A DNA stretch of 64,000 nucleotides from an uncultured Bacteroides sp. (GTDB lineage Bacteria > Bacteroidota > Bacteroidia > Bacteroidales > UBA932). Positions within the stretch are counted from its first letter, which is position 1, and each line of letters begins with the position of its first letter. Made by a program: the position numbers and the translations under genes. The notes under the pieces are model-generated. The model was not told where the DNA came from. It saw only the letters and a list, made by a program, of their open reading frames with translations, and did not search any database. The stretch covers positions 1-64,000 of the forward strand of contig CAMCGB010000006.1 in NCBI GenBank assembly GCA_945874355.1. Direction: 5' to 3'. Of this stretch, positions 50,811 to 59,241 are shown in pieces.

Positions 50811-52520
50811 ATGATTCTATCAATTGTAACACTGCTCGGAGCTCTCGGTCTTTTCCTTTACGGAATGAATATGATGAGCTCCGGACTTCAGAAAGCAGCC
50901 GGAAGCGGGCTCCGGAAATTCGTCTCCTCAATAACTTCCAATCCCTTCAAAGGTGTGGCCACCGGACTTGGCGTCACTGCCGTCATCCAGTCTTCGAGCG
51001 CGACGACAGTTATGACCGTAAGCTTCGTAAATGCGGGGCTTCTAACCCTGCGCCAGGCTATCGGAGTGATTATGGGTGCGAATATCGGTACCACTATGAC
51101 TGCCTGGATTATAGCCGTCTTCGGTTTCAAGGCTGACGTCTCTGCCCTTGCGGTGCCCCTGATGGCCCTGGCTTTCATTTTCAGCATATCCAAGAAGGGC
51201 AAACTGAGGGATTTCAGCGAAGTTCTCGCCGGCTTCAGCCTCCTTTTCCTCGGACTCTCGTTTATGAAAAGCTCCGTGCCCAACCTGCAGAACAGCCCCG
51301 AAGTCCTCTCGTTCATCCAGTCCTGGTCTGGCCACGGCTTCTGGTCAGTGCTTTCGTTCGTATTGGTGGGAACCCTCCTGACTTTGGTTCTCCAATCCAG
51401 TAGCGCAACTGTGGCTCTGACTCTTATCTTCCTGAATATGGGATGGATAGGCTTCGATATGGCGGCGGCTATGGTGCTTGGCGAGAACATCGGTACCACA
51501 ATTACAGCCAACATCGCCGCGGCGGTAGGAAACTCCAATGCCAAAAGAGCGGCCCTCGCCCATACGGTATTCAATATCTTCGGAGTCATCTGGGCCCTTG
51601 CCCTCTTCCGCCCGTTCCTGTCCCTTATCGGACTCATAATATCCGGCCTCGGACTTGACGGCAGCGACCAGACTCCGCTCTACAGCATCTCTATGCTCCA
51701 TACGGTGTTCAACCTCATCAACACGGGCCTGCTGATATGGTTCATCCCCCAGATTGAGAAGCTTGTCTGCTTGATTGTCAAAGAGAAGAAAAGCCAGGAG
51801 CCTTCTGACCGTCTGGTCTATATCAATGCCGGTATGGTGTCCACTCCGGAGCTTGCCCTGACCGAGGCCGAGAAGGAGCTCGTGCACTTCGGAAAGGTTA
51901 TGCGCAAGGGGCTTGACTACGTGCAGGATGCGGTGGAAGAGTCCGACAGCGAGGACCATTTCAGGGAGTGGAGGGAGAAACTTGTCAAGTATGAAGAGAT
52001 TTCAGACCGCATAGAATATGAAATCATCAACTATCTGAATAAAATCAACCGCGACGGCCTTACCGATGCTTCTGTGCTGAAAATCAAATCGATGTACAGG
52101 ATAGCAGGGGAGATGGAGTCGCTTGGCGACAGTGGGGAGGCCATAAGCCGTCTGCTCGGAAGGGGGATAGAGCATTCCTGCAAGCTCGGCGAAGAGCACA
52201 AGAAGCAGGTGAATGCTATGATAGCCCTTGTGGCCCGCTCGTACGACGCGATGGTCTATAACCTCGAGAACGAGTCTTCGCTTGAGAACATCGACAATGC
52301 AGTCCTCTCTGAGGTGGAAATCAACTCATTGCGCGACTCCCTGAGGGAAAAGGAGCTCGACTCTGACGGACGCAGCGGAGAGTCCTACTTCGAGAGCGTG
52401 CTGTATCTCTCGCTGCTCGAAGAACTCGAGAAGATGGGCGACTTCATCATCAACATTTCCCAGGCTCTTATGAGCACCCGCCGCAACGAGGCCCCTCTCT
52501 CTTCTGCCTGGGATGACTAA
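50811..52520 (+). CDS. Na+/phosphate cotransporter with PhoU-like C-terminal domain
   Basis: The protein has 569 residues from the Met of MILSIVTLLGALGLFLYGMN; an upstream Met at 50772 would overlap the -7 box. Two inverted Na/Pi-cotransporter repeats carry the hallmark QSSSATTVMTVSFVNAG and QSSSATVALTLIFLNMG. After about eight helices a cytoplasmic PhoU-like helical domain runs from about 340 to the end. It imports phosphate using sodium. Two Pho-box-like repeat pairs lie upstream, so induction on phosphate limitation by the divergent PhoB-like regulator is likely. Confidence 0.9.
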   Translation: MILSIVTLLGALGLFLYGMNMMSSGLQKAAGSGLRKFVSSITSNPFKGVATGLGVTAVIQSSSATTVMTVSFVNAGLLTLRQAIGVIMGANIGTTMTAWIIAVFGFKADVSALAVPLMALAFIFSISKKGKLRDFSEVLAGFSLLFLGLSFMKSSVPNLQNSPEVLSFIQSWSGHGFWSVLSFVLVGTLLTLVLQSSSATVALTLIFLNMGWIGFDMAAAMVLGENIGTTITANIAAAVGNSNAKRAALAHTVFNIFGVIWALALFRPFLSLIGLIISGLGLDGSDQTPLYSISMLHTVFNLINTGLLIWFIPQIEKLVCLIVKEKKSQEPSDRLVYINAGMVSTPELALTEAEKELVHFGKVMRKGLDYVQDAVEESDSEDHFREWREKLVKYEEISDRIEYEIINYLNKINRDGLTDASVLKIKSMYRIAGEMESLGDSGEAISRLLGRGIEHSCKLGEEHKKQVNAMIALVARSYDAMVYNLENESSLENIDNAVLSEVEINSLRDSLREKELDSDGRSGESYFESVLYLSLLEELEKMGDFIINISQALMSTRRNEAPLSSAWDD

Positions 52521-52527
52521 GAGGGCT

Positions 52528-52599
52528 TGGAGTTTTGATTTGAAAAGCTTAAATTTGCTCTCCGGGGAGTCAGTGAGGATTCTCCGGAGATATTTTTTA
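52528..52599 (+). promoter_or_regulatory. Promoter running into a terminator-like hairpin
   Basis: TTG (52528-52530) and TAAATTTG (52551-52558) are 20 bases apart. Two bases later a stem CTCCGG/CCGGAG (52561-52566 with 52585-52590) begins, followed by six T at 52594-52599. The rubredoxin-like gene starts at 52617. The hairpin could end transcripts from the Na/Pi gene while new transcripts start within or beside it. Confidence 0.6.
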
Positions 52600-52616
52600 C
52601 TTAATCTTTTAGTGTT

Positions 52617-52754
52617 ATGGTAAAAGAGGATAAAGAGTGGATCTGCTCAGTGTGCGGATACAAGTATGTGGGACCCGAGCCTCCGAAGGAGTGCCCTGTA
52701 TGTCACGCGAAGAAGGAGTATTTTGACGAGGCCGGAACCGAGCCGATGTATTAG
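52617..52754 (+). CDS. Small rubredoxin-like protein
   Basis: This 45-residue protein begins MVKEDKEWICSVCGYKYVG and contains a second pair CPVC, giving the CxxC...CPxC iron site of rubredoxin-type domains. The pattern WxCxxCGY...PxxCPVC...F matches the C-terminal rubredoxin domain of rubrerythrins, here without the diiron domain. It probably binds one Fe (or Zn) and may carry electrons to a partner; no rubrerythrin is nearby. RmlD starts 18 bases later, so it may be co-transcribed. Confidence 0.85.
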   Translation: MVKEDKEWICSVCGYKYVGPEPPKECPVCHAKKEYFDEAGTEPMY

Positions 52755-52772
52755 TCTGATACTCAAGATTCT

Positions 52773-53735
52773 ATGAATATACTTGTAACAGGGGCCAACG
52801 GCCAGCTCGGAAGCGAGCTCAGACTGTTGGCCGCTTCTTCGTCTGCTGTCTCTGACAGATACATTTTCACCGATATAGCTCCTATGCGCGAGGACCAGGC
52901 CAGGGTCCTTGACTTTTTGTGCGCTCCCGCCCAGGCGGACAAGCAGACTATGATTCTCGACATTACCGACAGGGAGGCAGTCCTGAAAGCTGTGGCGGAC
53001 AACAACATAGGCGTGATAGTGAACTGTGCGGCCTTCACCGACGTGGAAGGGGCCGAAGACAGGGCGGAGCTCGCCGAGAAACTCAATGCCGATGCCGCTG
53101 AAAATCTGGCGATTGCGGCCAGGATCAATTCTGCCCTGCTGATTCACATAAGCACGGACTATGTGTTCGGAAAGGAGCCCTACAACACTCCCTGCCGCGA
53201 AGACCAGAAAGGTACGCCCACGGGGGTTTATGGCCTCAGCAAGCTTCACGGGGAGCAGAAAATCCTTTCGAGCGGCGCCTGCTCGATAATCATACGCACA
53301 GCCTGGCTGTACAGCGAGTTCGGGAAGAACTTCCTCAAGACTATGCTCAATCTGACCGGGAGCAAACCCGCCCTCAAGGTGGTCTTCGACCAGACCGGCA
53401 CCCCTACCTATGCCCTGGACCTTGCCCGCCTGATCGTAAGGATTATAGAGGGTGGAGATTATGAGTCCTTCAAGGGCATATACCACTACTCCAACGAGGG
53501 AGTGTGCAGCTGGTACGATTTCACCAAGCTCATAGCCCGATGCTCGGGCCATAATGAGTGCCGCATCGAGCCCTGCCACTCGGACGAGTTCCCGAGCAGG
53601 GTGACAAGACCTTCCTACTCTGTGCTGGACAAGACCAAGGTGAAGAGGGTCTTCAATATAGAGATTCCCTACTGGAGCGACCAGGTTTGCCGCTGCACTG
53701 AGAATCTGCTCAAAATCAGTGAAATAGTGAAGTAA
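52773..53735 (+). CDS. dTDP-4-dehydrorhamnose reductase (RmlD family)
   Basis: The protein has 320 residues of the short-chain dehydrogenase type. NADPH binding is shown by VTGANGQLGSEL at residues 5-16. ISTDYVFGKEPYN and the catalytic pair YGLSK are present, and a substrate region (RTAWLYSEFGKNFLKTML) follows. RmlD makes dTDP-L-rhamnose, but rmlA, rmlB and rmlC are not in this window, so the same fold could reduce another sugar nucleotide. sdaA follows ten bases later. Confidence 0.85.
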   Translation: MNILVTGANGQLGSELRLLAASSSAVSDRYIFTDIAPMREDQARVLDFLCAPAQADKQTMILDITDREAVLKAVADNNIGVIVNCAAFTDVEGAEDRAELAEKLNADAAENLAIAARINSALLIHISTDYVFGKEPYNTPCREDQKGTPTGVYGLSKLHGEQKILSSGACSIIIRTAWLYSEFGKNFLKTMLNLTGSKPALKVVFDQTGTPTYALDLARLIVRIIEGGDYESFKGIYHYSNEGVCSWYDFTKLIARCSGHNECRIEPCHSDEFPSRVTRPSYSVLDKTKVKRVFNIEIPYWSDQVCRCTENLLKISEIVK

Positions 53736-53745
53736 TAACCCTGCG

Positions 53746-54960
53746 ATGAAATCTCTTCGTGAACTCTATAAGATAGGCCGCGGGCCTTCGAGCAGCCACA
53801 CGATGGGGCCCCAGAAGGCCGCCACTATGTATTTTGAGCGCCATAGCGAGGCCAGAGCCTTCAAAGTGACCCTGTATGGCAGTCTTGCGGCTACGGGCAA
53901 GGGCCACCTTACCGATGTCGCCATAAAGGACGCCCTGTCCGTCAGGGGAGCGCGGGTGGACTTCGACTGGAAGAGCGATGTGGTACTTCCCTTCCATCCC
54001 AACGGGATGAAGTTCAGTCTTGCCGATGTGCCTGAAGACCAGAGGGATGAGTGGGTGGTTTACAGTATAGGCGGAGGCACCATCTCCGAGGGTCCCGGTT
54101 CGCTTCTGGGCGAAGGGGCTGATATCTATGAGCTCAATACAATCGCGGATATCCTCCAATGGTGCCGTCAGACCGGCCGCTCGATCTGGGAGTATGCCCT
54201 CGAGTGCGAGGGTGAGCAGATTTGGGATTATCTGCGGGATGTGTGGAATGCGATGCAGGAGAGTGTGGAGCGCGGGCTCAACAACGAAGGCGTGCTTCAG
54301 GGCCCGCTGCATCTTTCCAGAAAAGCCGCCACGTACTATGTCAAAGTGTCCGGCTACAAGCCCAACCTGCAGACCCGCGGACTGGTCTTCTCCTACGCCC
54401 TGGCTGTGAGCGAGGAGAATGCATCCGGCGGCACAGTGGTTACGGCTCCGACCTGTGGCTCGAGCGGAGTGCTCCCTGCGGTGCTTTATCACATCTCCAG
54501 AGGCCACAACTTCTCCGAGAAGCGCATACTCCACGCCCTTGCCACTGCCGGAATCTTCGGTAATGTCGTCAAGAAGAACGCCTCCATATCCGGGGCCGAA
54601 GTAGGCTGCCAGGGCGAGGTCGGAGTGGCCTGCGCTATGGCTTCTGCCGCCACCTGCCAGCTTTTCGGCGGCACTCCTTCGCAGATTGAATATGCGGCAG
54701 AGATGGGGCTCGAACACCACCTCGGTATGACCTGCGACCCTGTCTGCGGACTGGTGCAGATACCCTGCATCGAGCGCAACGCTATGGCGGCGGCAAGAGC
54801 CCTGGACGCCAACCTGTACGCCTCTTTCTCGGACGGCTACCACAGAGTCTCTTTCGACGAAGTCGTCCAGGTCATGAAAAAGACCGGTCACGACCTGCCG
54901 TCGCTCTACAAAGAGACCAGCGCAGGAGGACTTGCCGGTATTGGCCTTACTCACCCCTGA
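53746..54960 (+). CDS. sdaA: L-serine ammonia-lyase, single-chain iron-sulfur type
   Basis: The protein has 404 residues in one chain with an N-terminal beta domain (YKIGRGPSSSHTMGPQKAA) and a C-terminal alpha domain (APTCGSSGVLPAVLYH, SGAEVGCQGEVGVACAMA, GMTCDPVCGLVQIPCIERN). The conserved Cys residues that hold the [4Fe-4S] cluster are present. It converts L-serine to pyruvate and ammonia. A terminator follows at 54983. Confidence 0.94.
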   Translation: MKSLRELYKIGRGPSSSHTMGPQKAATMYFERHSEARAFKVTLYGSLAATGKGHLTDVAIKDALSVRGARVDFDWKSDVVLPFHPNGMKFSLADVPEDQRDEWVVYSIGGGTISEGPGSLLGEGADIYELNTIADILQWCRQTGRSIWEYALECEGEQIWDYLRDVWNAMQESVERGLNNEGVLQGPLHLSRKAATYYVKVSGYKPNLQTRGLVFSYALAVSEENASGGTVVTAPTCGSSGVLPAVLYHISRGHNFSEKRILHALATAGIFGNVVKKNASISGAEVGCQGEVGVACAMASAATCQLFGGTPSQIEYAAEMGLEHHLGMTCDPVCGLVQIPCIERNAMAAARALDANLYASFSDGYHRVSFDEVVQVMKKTGHDLPSLYKETSAGGLAGIGLTHP

Positions 54961-54982
54961 CATTTTGTCAATCAGTGTTTTA

Positions 54983-55018
54983 CCCTGCAATTGCGGTATG
55001 CAGTTTGCAGGGATTTTT
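54983..55018 (+). terminator. Intrinsic terminator after sdaA
   Basis: CCCTGCAA (54983-54990) pairs perfectly with TTGCAGGG (55005-55012), followed by ATTTTT. Confidence 0.8.
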
Positions 55019-55038
55019 GTGTTTAACACCAAATCATT

Positions 55039-56118
55039 ATGAAAAGATTCTTTTATGCCATTTCAGTGATCGCAGCGATTGCAATGGCGTCCGCAGGCAG
55101 CACTTCTGCCTGTACGGGCATCACTTTGAGAACCGCGGACGGGAATGTGGTGATGGCGAGGACGATAGAATGGAGCGGTTCTGACATGTACTCCTGCTAT
55201 GTGGTTGTGCCGCGCGGCCACGTTTGGAAGAGTATGACTCCGGACGGCAGGCTCGGGTGCGAATTCAAAGCCAGGTACGGCTATGTTGGCCTCGGAGTGG
55301 AGCAGAGCGAGTTTGTGACCGAGGGCATCAACGAGTGCGGCTTGTCCGCCGGCCTTTTCTACTTCCCCGATTACGGTGAGTATGAAAGCCTGAAGGAGGA
55401 GAACCTGGGCAGCAGCGTATCCGACCTCCAGCTTGTCTCCTACATCCTTTCCACCTGCGCCAATGTGGACGATGTGCGTGCCGCCCTGGAGCAGATTCAC
55501 GTCTTCGGCATCGACCCCCGCGCCTCGACGGTGCACTGGAGGTTCGCCGAGCCCAGCGGAAGGCAGATTGTGCTCGAAATCATAGACGGCAAATGCGTTT
55601 TCTATGACAATGAGCTGGGAGTGCTGACCAATTCCCCGTCCTTTGACTGGCAGCTTACCAACCTGAACAATTACGTCAACCTCATCCCCGGAAAGGTGGC
55701 CAAAGGCAGTATTGAGAAGATGGACCTGAAATCATTCGGAGGCGGCAGCGGACTGCTCGGCCTGCCGGGCGACGTGACCCCTCCTTCGCGCTTTGTCAGG
55801 GCGGCCTTCTACCAGTGCTCGGCTCCCGTGCTCGACTCTGCCGAAAAGACAGTGGCCCAGGCCTTCCACATCCTCAATAACTTCGACATCCCCATCGGCA
55901 GCCAGTATGCTCCGGGAGAGACTCCGGCCCCTATACCCAGTGCTACCCATTGGACGGTCGCAAGCGATCTGAGCGGGAAGAAAATCTATTACAGGACTAT
56001 GCATAACTGCCAGATACGATGCATTGACCTCAGTAAGATAGACTTCGCCAAAGTTAAGTTCACCACAGGGGCACTGGATCCGATTAAGGAAGAAGTCATC
56101 CATTACCTGACCTTCTAG
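55039..56118 (+). CDS. Secreted linear-amide hydrolase (choloylglycine hydrolase / penicillin V acylase family)
   Basis: The protein has 359 residues. A signal peptide ends at STSA, exposing Cys25 as the N-terminal nucleophile (CTGITLRTADGNVVMARTIEW). Other family residues are seen: the Arg of ARTIEW, the LTNSPSFDWQLTNLNNY segment with the conserved Asn, and PSRFVRAAF with the Arg. The residue that is usually Asp after ARxx is Glu here. Family members hydrolyse conjugated bile acids, penicillin V or acyl-homoserine lactones; the exact substrate cannot be told. Export through the signal peptide places it in the periplasm or outside. Confidence 0.87.
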   Translation: MKRFFYAISVIAAIAMASAGSTSACTGITLRTADGNVVMARTIEWSGSDMYSCYVVVPRGHVWKSMTPDGRLGCEFKARYGYVGLGVEQSEFVTEGINECGLSAGLFYFPDYGEYESLKEENLGSSVSDLQLVSYILSTCANVDDVRAALEQIHVFGIDPRASTVHWRFAEPSGRQIVLEIIDGKCVFYDNELGVLTNSPSFDWQLTNLNNYVNLIPGKVAKGSIEKMDLKSFGGGSGLLGLPGDVTPPSRFVRAAFYQCSAPVLDSAEKTVAQAFHILNNFDIPIGSQYAPGETPAPIPSATHWTVASDLSGKKIYYRTMHNCQIRCIDLSKIDFAKVKFTTGALDPIKEEVIHYLTF

Positions 56119-56133
56119 ATTGGAGCCCTTTCA

Positions 56134-56197
56134 TTGGACAATAGTTAATTTATTGTTATATTTGTGCATTACCCGTCCATTCGGGTAATGCTTTTTT
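56134..56197 (+). promoter_or_regulatory. Promoter directly followed by a perfect terminator-type hairpin
   Basis: TTG (56134-56136) and TATATTTG (56157-56164) are 20 bases apart. One base later GCATTACCCG (56166-56175) pairs perfectly with CGGGTAATGC (56182-56191), then T6 runs straight into the ATG at 56198. It may terminate the amidase transcript, act as an operator over the start site, or both. Confidence 0.65.
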
Positions 56198-56545
56198 ATG
56201 GGATATTTGGACAACACCAGCGACCGCGCATCCAGAATCAAGCGCCATCTCGGAGCGGAAAACTCGGAGAACGCCAGGAGGGAGGAGATAAAGAGGGAGG
56301 AGACCAGGGTTGAGGAGCAGAGCAGCCCCGGGACTGAAATGTCTATGATGGAAGAGGTCAGCAGCTATGTAGGAGACGAAAACGAACGGATCGGCAGTCT
56401 GATAAGAAGCGTCGGAGAGGTTGTGGACGCTCTTTCTGATGAAGGGAAACGGGACGAAGCTTATTTCGTGGCCCGTAATTCTTCGCAGGTCTATTCCTGT
56501 GATTATACTACAGCTCTGATTGACAAATGCATTAATTCTGACTGA
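56198..56545 (+). CDS. Unknown charged protein, first gene of a three-gene unit
   Basis: The protein has 115 residues. No domain was recognised. The N-terminal 45 residues are very rich in Arg, Glu and Asn (KRHLGAENSENARREEIKRE) and likely disordered or coiled. The rest forms helices (VGDENERIGSLIRSVGEVVDALSDEG, DEAYFVARNSSQVYSCDYTTALIDKC). There is no signal peptide, so it is probably cytoplasmic. The start codon touches the T-run of a hairpin. The Sel1-repeat gene follows five bases later. Confidence 0.7.
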   Translation: MGYLDNTSDRASRIKRHLGAENSENARREEIKREETRVEEQSSPGTEMSMMEEVSSYVGDENERIGSLIRSVGEVVDALSDEGKRDEAYFVARNSSQVYSCDYTTALIDKCINSD

Positions 56546-56550
56546 CAGCT

Positions 56551-57978
56551 ATGGCTTTTACTTTGTTTGACAAACCGGACAAGTGCTTCTCCGAGGCGGA
56601 GAGCTACTTCAAGCTGATGAACTCATGCCCGTCAGGCTCAAAGGAGCGCAAGTCTTATGCCCTCAAAGCAGCCGGGATGTATGAAAGAGCCATCGCCGCC
56701 GGTTATACCGGTTCCTGCCTGTCGCTTGCCTTCATCTACCTTATGGGGGAGACTGGGGAGGTTAATGGGGAGAGAGGCTACGAACTGTCCCTCAGGGACG
56801 CGGAGAACGGAAATTCGGCTGCTATGAACAATGTCGCTGTCTGCCTGGATCGCGGAATAGGCTGCGCAAAGGATCGGAGCCTGTCTTCGCAGTGGTTCAT
56901 CAAGGCCGCGGAAGCAGGCTATAGTGCTGATTACTGGATTGCCGCCGAAATTCTCTACGAAGGGAAGAATGGCATAGCGCAAGACACACTTCGCGCCCGC
57001 AAGCTTGGCCGCAAGGCCGTCGAAAAGGGGCTTAAGAGCGCGATGGAATATGAGACTTATTTCAATTCCGTACCCGATTCGGTCAGTGCGCAAGACGCCT
57101 TTTCAAGGGGTTATGACGCCTGGAACAAGACCGGGGACTACGAAGAGGCTGTAAAGTGGTACGGATACGCCGCCTCTAAAGGTGTAGCCGGAGCCCAGTG
57201 CAATCTGGGCCTTGCATACGAATTGGGGCAGGGAGTCAAGAAGGATGTCGTCAAGGCCAAGGAGTTCTACCAGAAGGCAGTGCAGGGCGGAAGCAATGTG
57301 GCGGCCGCCAATCTGGCCCTTTTCTATCACGAGGGCATAGCTGTGGAGAAGAATGACGACAAGGCTATCTATCTGCTTCAAAAGGCAATGGATGCAGGTT
57401 GCGAATATGCTGAGCGTCGGTTCAAGAAGTTCTTCCCCGAACTTGCAAAAAGGCGCGAATGCGAATTAAGAATAAAGGAAGGTAAGGCTGAAGCCGGCGA
57501 CTATTACCTGCTGGGCAAAAGCTATCTTTCCGAAGGCGATTCGGACTCTGCAATGAGCTATCTGCTTGAAGGCGGCAAACTTGGAGACAGGGACTGCATT
57601 GCTCTTGCCGCCGCGCAGTGTGCCGCCGGCGCGGACCACGCCAAAGCCCTGAGTTTTTATCTGATAAGCGTTGACGGAGGCCTGCCCTCGGATGTGGGGA
57701 ACATCTACAATGCCGGCAGCTACTTCCGTATGTTCGCAGCAAGTGGTTCCGACCACCTGTCAGCGGGCGAGAATGCTGCCCTTCTTGTCTCCGCTTTCAG
57801 TCTCATATACTATGCGGCCCTGAAGGGTCATCCCGAGGCTATGATGGATGCCTCCATCTGTCTTTCCAGGGGGATAGGCTGCCAGGTCAATGAACAGAAG
57901 GCTTTAGAGATGCTCCACCGCGCTTATGAGGCGGGCGAGAGCAGAGCCGTAGAAATATTCAATTCTGCTAATCAATAA
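56551..57978 (+). CDS. Sel1-like / TPR repeat protein
   Basis: The protein has 475 residues of alpha-alpha repeats of the Sel1 type (AMNNVAVCLDRGIGCAKDRSLSSQWFIKAAEAG, AQCNLGLAYELGQGVKKDVVKAKEFYQKAVQGG, AMMDASICLSRGIGCQVNEQKALEMLHRAYEAG). There is no signal peptide. Such proteins are scaffolds that bring partners together. It lies between the unknown 115-residue protein and an M48/TerB-like protein, with gaps of five and two bases, so a complex of the three is a reasonable guess. Confidence 0.85.
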   Translation: MAFTLFDKPDKCFSEAESYFKLMNSCPSGSKERKSYALKAAGMYERAIAAGYTGSCLSLAFIYLMGETGEVNGERGYELSLRDAENGNSAAMNNVAVCLDRGIGCAKDRSLSSQWFIKAAEAGYSADYWIAAEILYEGKNGIAQDTLRARKLGRKAVEKGLKSAMEYETYFNSVPDSVSAQDAFSRGYDAWNKTGDYEEAVKWYGYAASKGVAGAQCNLGLAYELGQGVKKDVVKAKEFYQKAVQGGSNVAAANLALFYHEGIAVEKNDDKAIYLLQKAMDAGCEYAERRFKKFFPELAKRRECELRIKEGKAEAGDYYLLGKSYLSEGDSDSAMSYLLEGGKLGDRDCIALAAAQCAAGADHAKALSFYLISVDGGLPSDVGNIYNAGSYFRMFAASGSDHLSAGENAALLVSAFSLIYYAALKGHPEAMMDASICLSRGIGCQVNEQKALEMLHRAYEAGESRAVEIFNSANQ

Positions 57979-57980
57979 TT

Positions 57981-59216
57981 ATGGTCAGGTATCGTTATAG
58001 CCCCTCTCTGGTGCAGGAGAAGAAGCTGGCAAAGCAGATTTATGACTCTCTGGAAGGAGATGTGATTTCGTCCGTGCTCGATGCCACAGGGGCTATGGTC
58101 CAGAGGGATGACTCCCTTATGAGGGCCGGTATGGAGGTCACCAGCATTAAGGTCGAGAGGGCCGTGATGCCCCGTCTTTATGATGTGCTCTACAGCGTGA
58201 AGGATGAGCTCGGTTTCGACAGGGAAGTGGAGTTCTACATCACCAACTCCCCTCAGGTCAATGCCTGCACGTATATGGGTACCACGCCCGGAAGGCCCCT
58301 TATTGTGGAGTTGAATTCCTCCCTTGTCGAGCTTATGGACGAGGATGAGCTCCGCTTTGTGGTCGGGCACGAACTGGGTCATCAGATAGACGGCAATAGC
58401 TCCCTGAACGCCCTTATACGCTTCGTCTTCCCCAATCTGGACCAGGGTTCGCCCCTGCTTTTCCAGCTCAAGGTCCGCTTCTGGCAGCAGCTTTGCGAGC
58501 TGGTGGCTGACCGCTACGGTTTCCTTGCCACCGGCAATCTGGATGTCTGTGTTTCGGCCTTCTTCAAGATGCATTCCGGCCTGAACCTCAGGAAGATGGA
58601 TATAGACATAAAGGCTTTCATCAATCACAACAAGCATCTGGTAAAGTACTATACCGAAGGGCAGTTCCTCTCGCTGAGCCATTATGACCATCCGGCCGAT
58701 TCCCTGAGGGTGGAGGCCCTGAACCTGTACGCCAACGCAAGCAATGCGGCCGAGCTGGACGAGGGGATGAACGCTCTCATTACTGCCATCTCGCGCCTCA
58801 GCACCGACGACATAGACATCCATATGGCCTATTTCATCGCGTCGGCAGGACTGCTGGTTGCGGGCGCCGACGGCAATCTGAGCCAGAACGAGATCGACGC
58901 CATCCTTATGACCCTCTCCTCCTATGATATGTTCCCCAGGGACATCCTCGACGAGGTGGCGGGCTCGGACAATGTTATGGAATATTTCAACAAGTCAGTC
59001 TCCAGCATACTCGAACTGCGGCCCGACGACAGGGAAAAGCTGTTCCAGTATGTGATAGACCTTGTGCTTGTGGACAATAAATTGAAAACTGAAGAAGTAG
59101 AACTTATGAAGAGTATCGGAACGCAGGTCTTCGGCTACGACGAGCCTACCGTGATGCATATGTTTGCCGCTTCGATACGCGCTTCATTCAGGCCCGCTTT
59201 CAGCGCCATCTGCTGA
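57981..59216 (+). CDS. M48-family metallopeptidase with TerB-like C-terminal domain
   Basis: The protein has 411 residues and no membrane helices. The peptidase part contains the zinc site VVGHELGHQID at about residues 131-141 and a downstream Glu in LCELVADRYG. From about 280 the sequence changes to a TerB-like helical domain (ASAGLLVAGADGNLSQNEIDAIL, VIDLVLVDNKLKTEEVELM), with the acidic DGxLSxxE pattern of tellurite-resistance TerB folds. M48 plus TerB in a soluble protein is unusual compared with membrane HtpX. gpsA follows 25 bases later. Confidence 0.82.
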   Translation: MVRYRYSPSLVQEKKLAKQIYDSLEGDVISSVLDATGAMVQRDDSLMRAGMEVTSIKVERAVMPRLYDVLYSVKDELGFDREVEFYITNSPQVNACTYMGTTPGRPLIVELNSSLVELMDEDELRFVVGHELGHQIDGNSSLNALIRFVFPNLDQGSPLLFQLKVRFWQQLCELVADRYGFLATGNLDVCVSAFFKMHSGLNLRKMDIDIKAFINHNKHLVKYYTEGQFLSLSHYDHPADSLRVEALNLYANASNAAELDEGMNALITAISRLSTDDIDIHMAYFIASAGLLVAGADGNLSQNEIDAILMTLSSYDMFPRDILDEVAGSDNVMEYFNKSVSSILELRPDDREKLFQYVIDLVLVDNKLKTEEVELMKSIGTQVFGYDEPTVMHMFAASIRASFRPAFSAIC

Positions 59217-59241
59217 GCGTGTCCTGAGTCTTTTTTGTACT

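Noticed and set aside
53716..55032. 438-codon open frame opposite sdaA
   Set aside because: It covers sdaA completely and runs past both ends; no domain was recognised.
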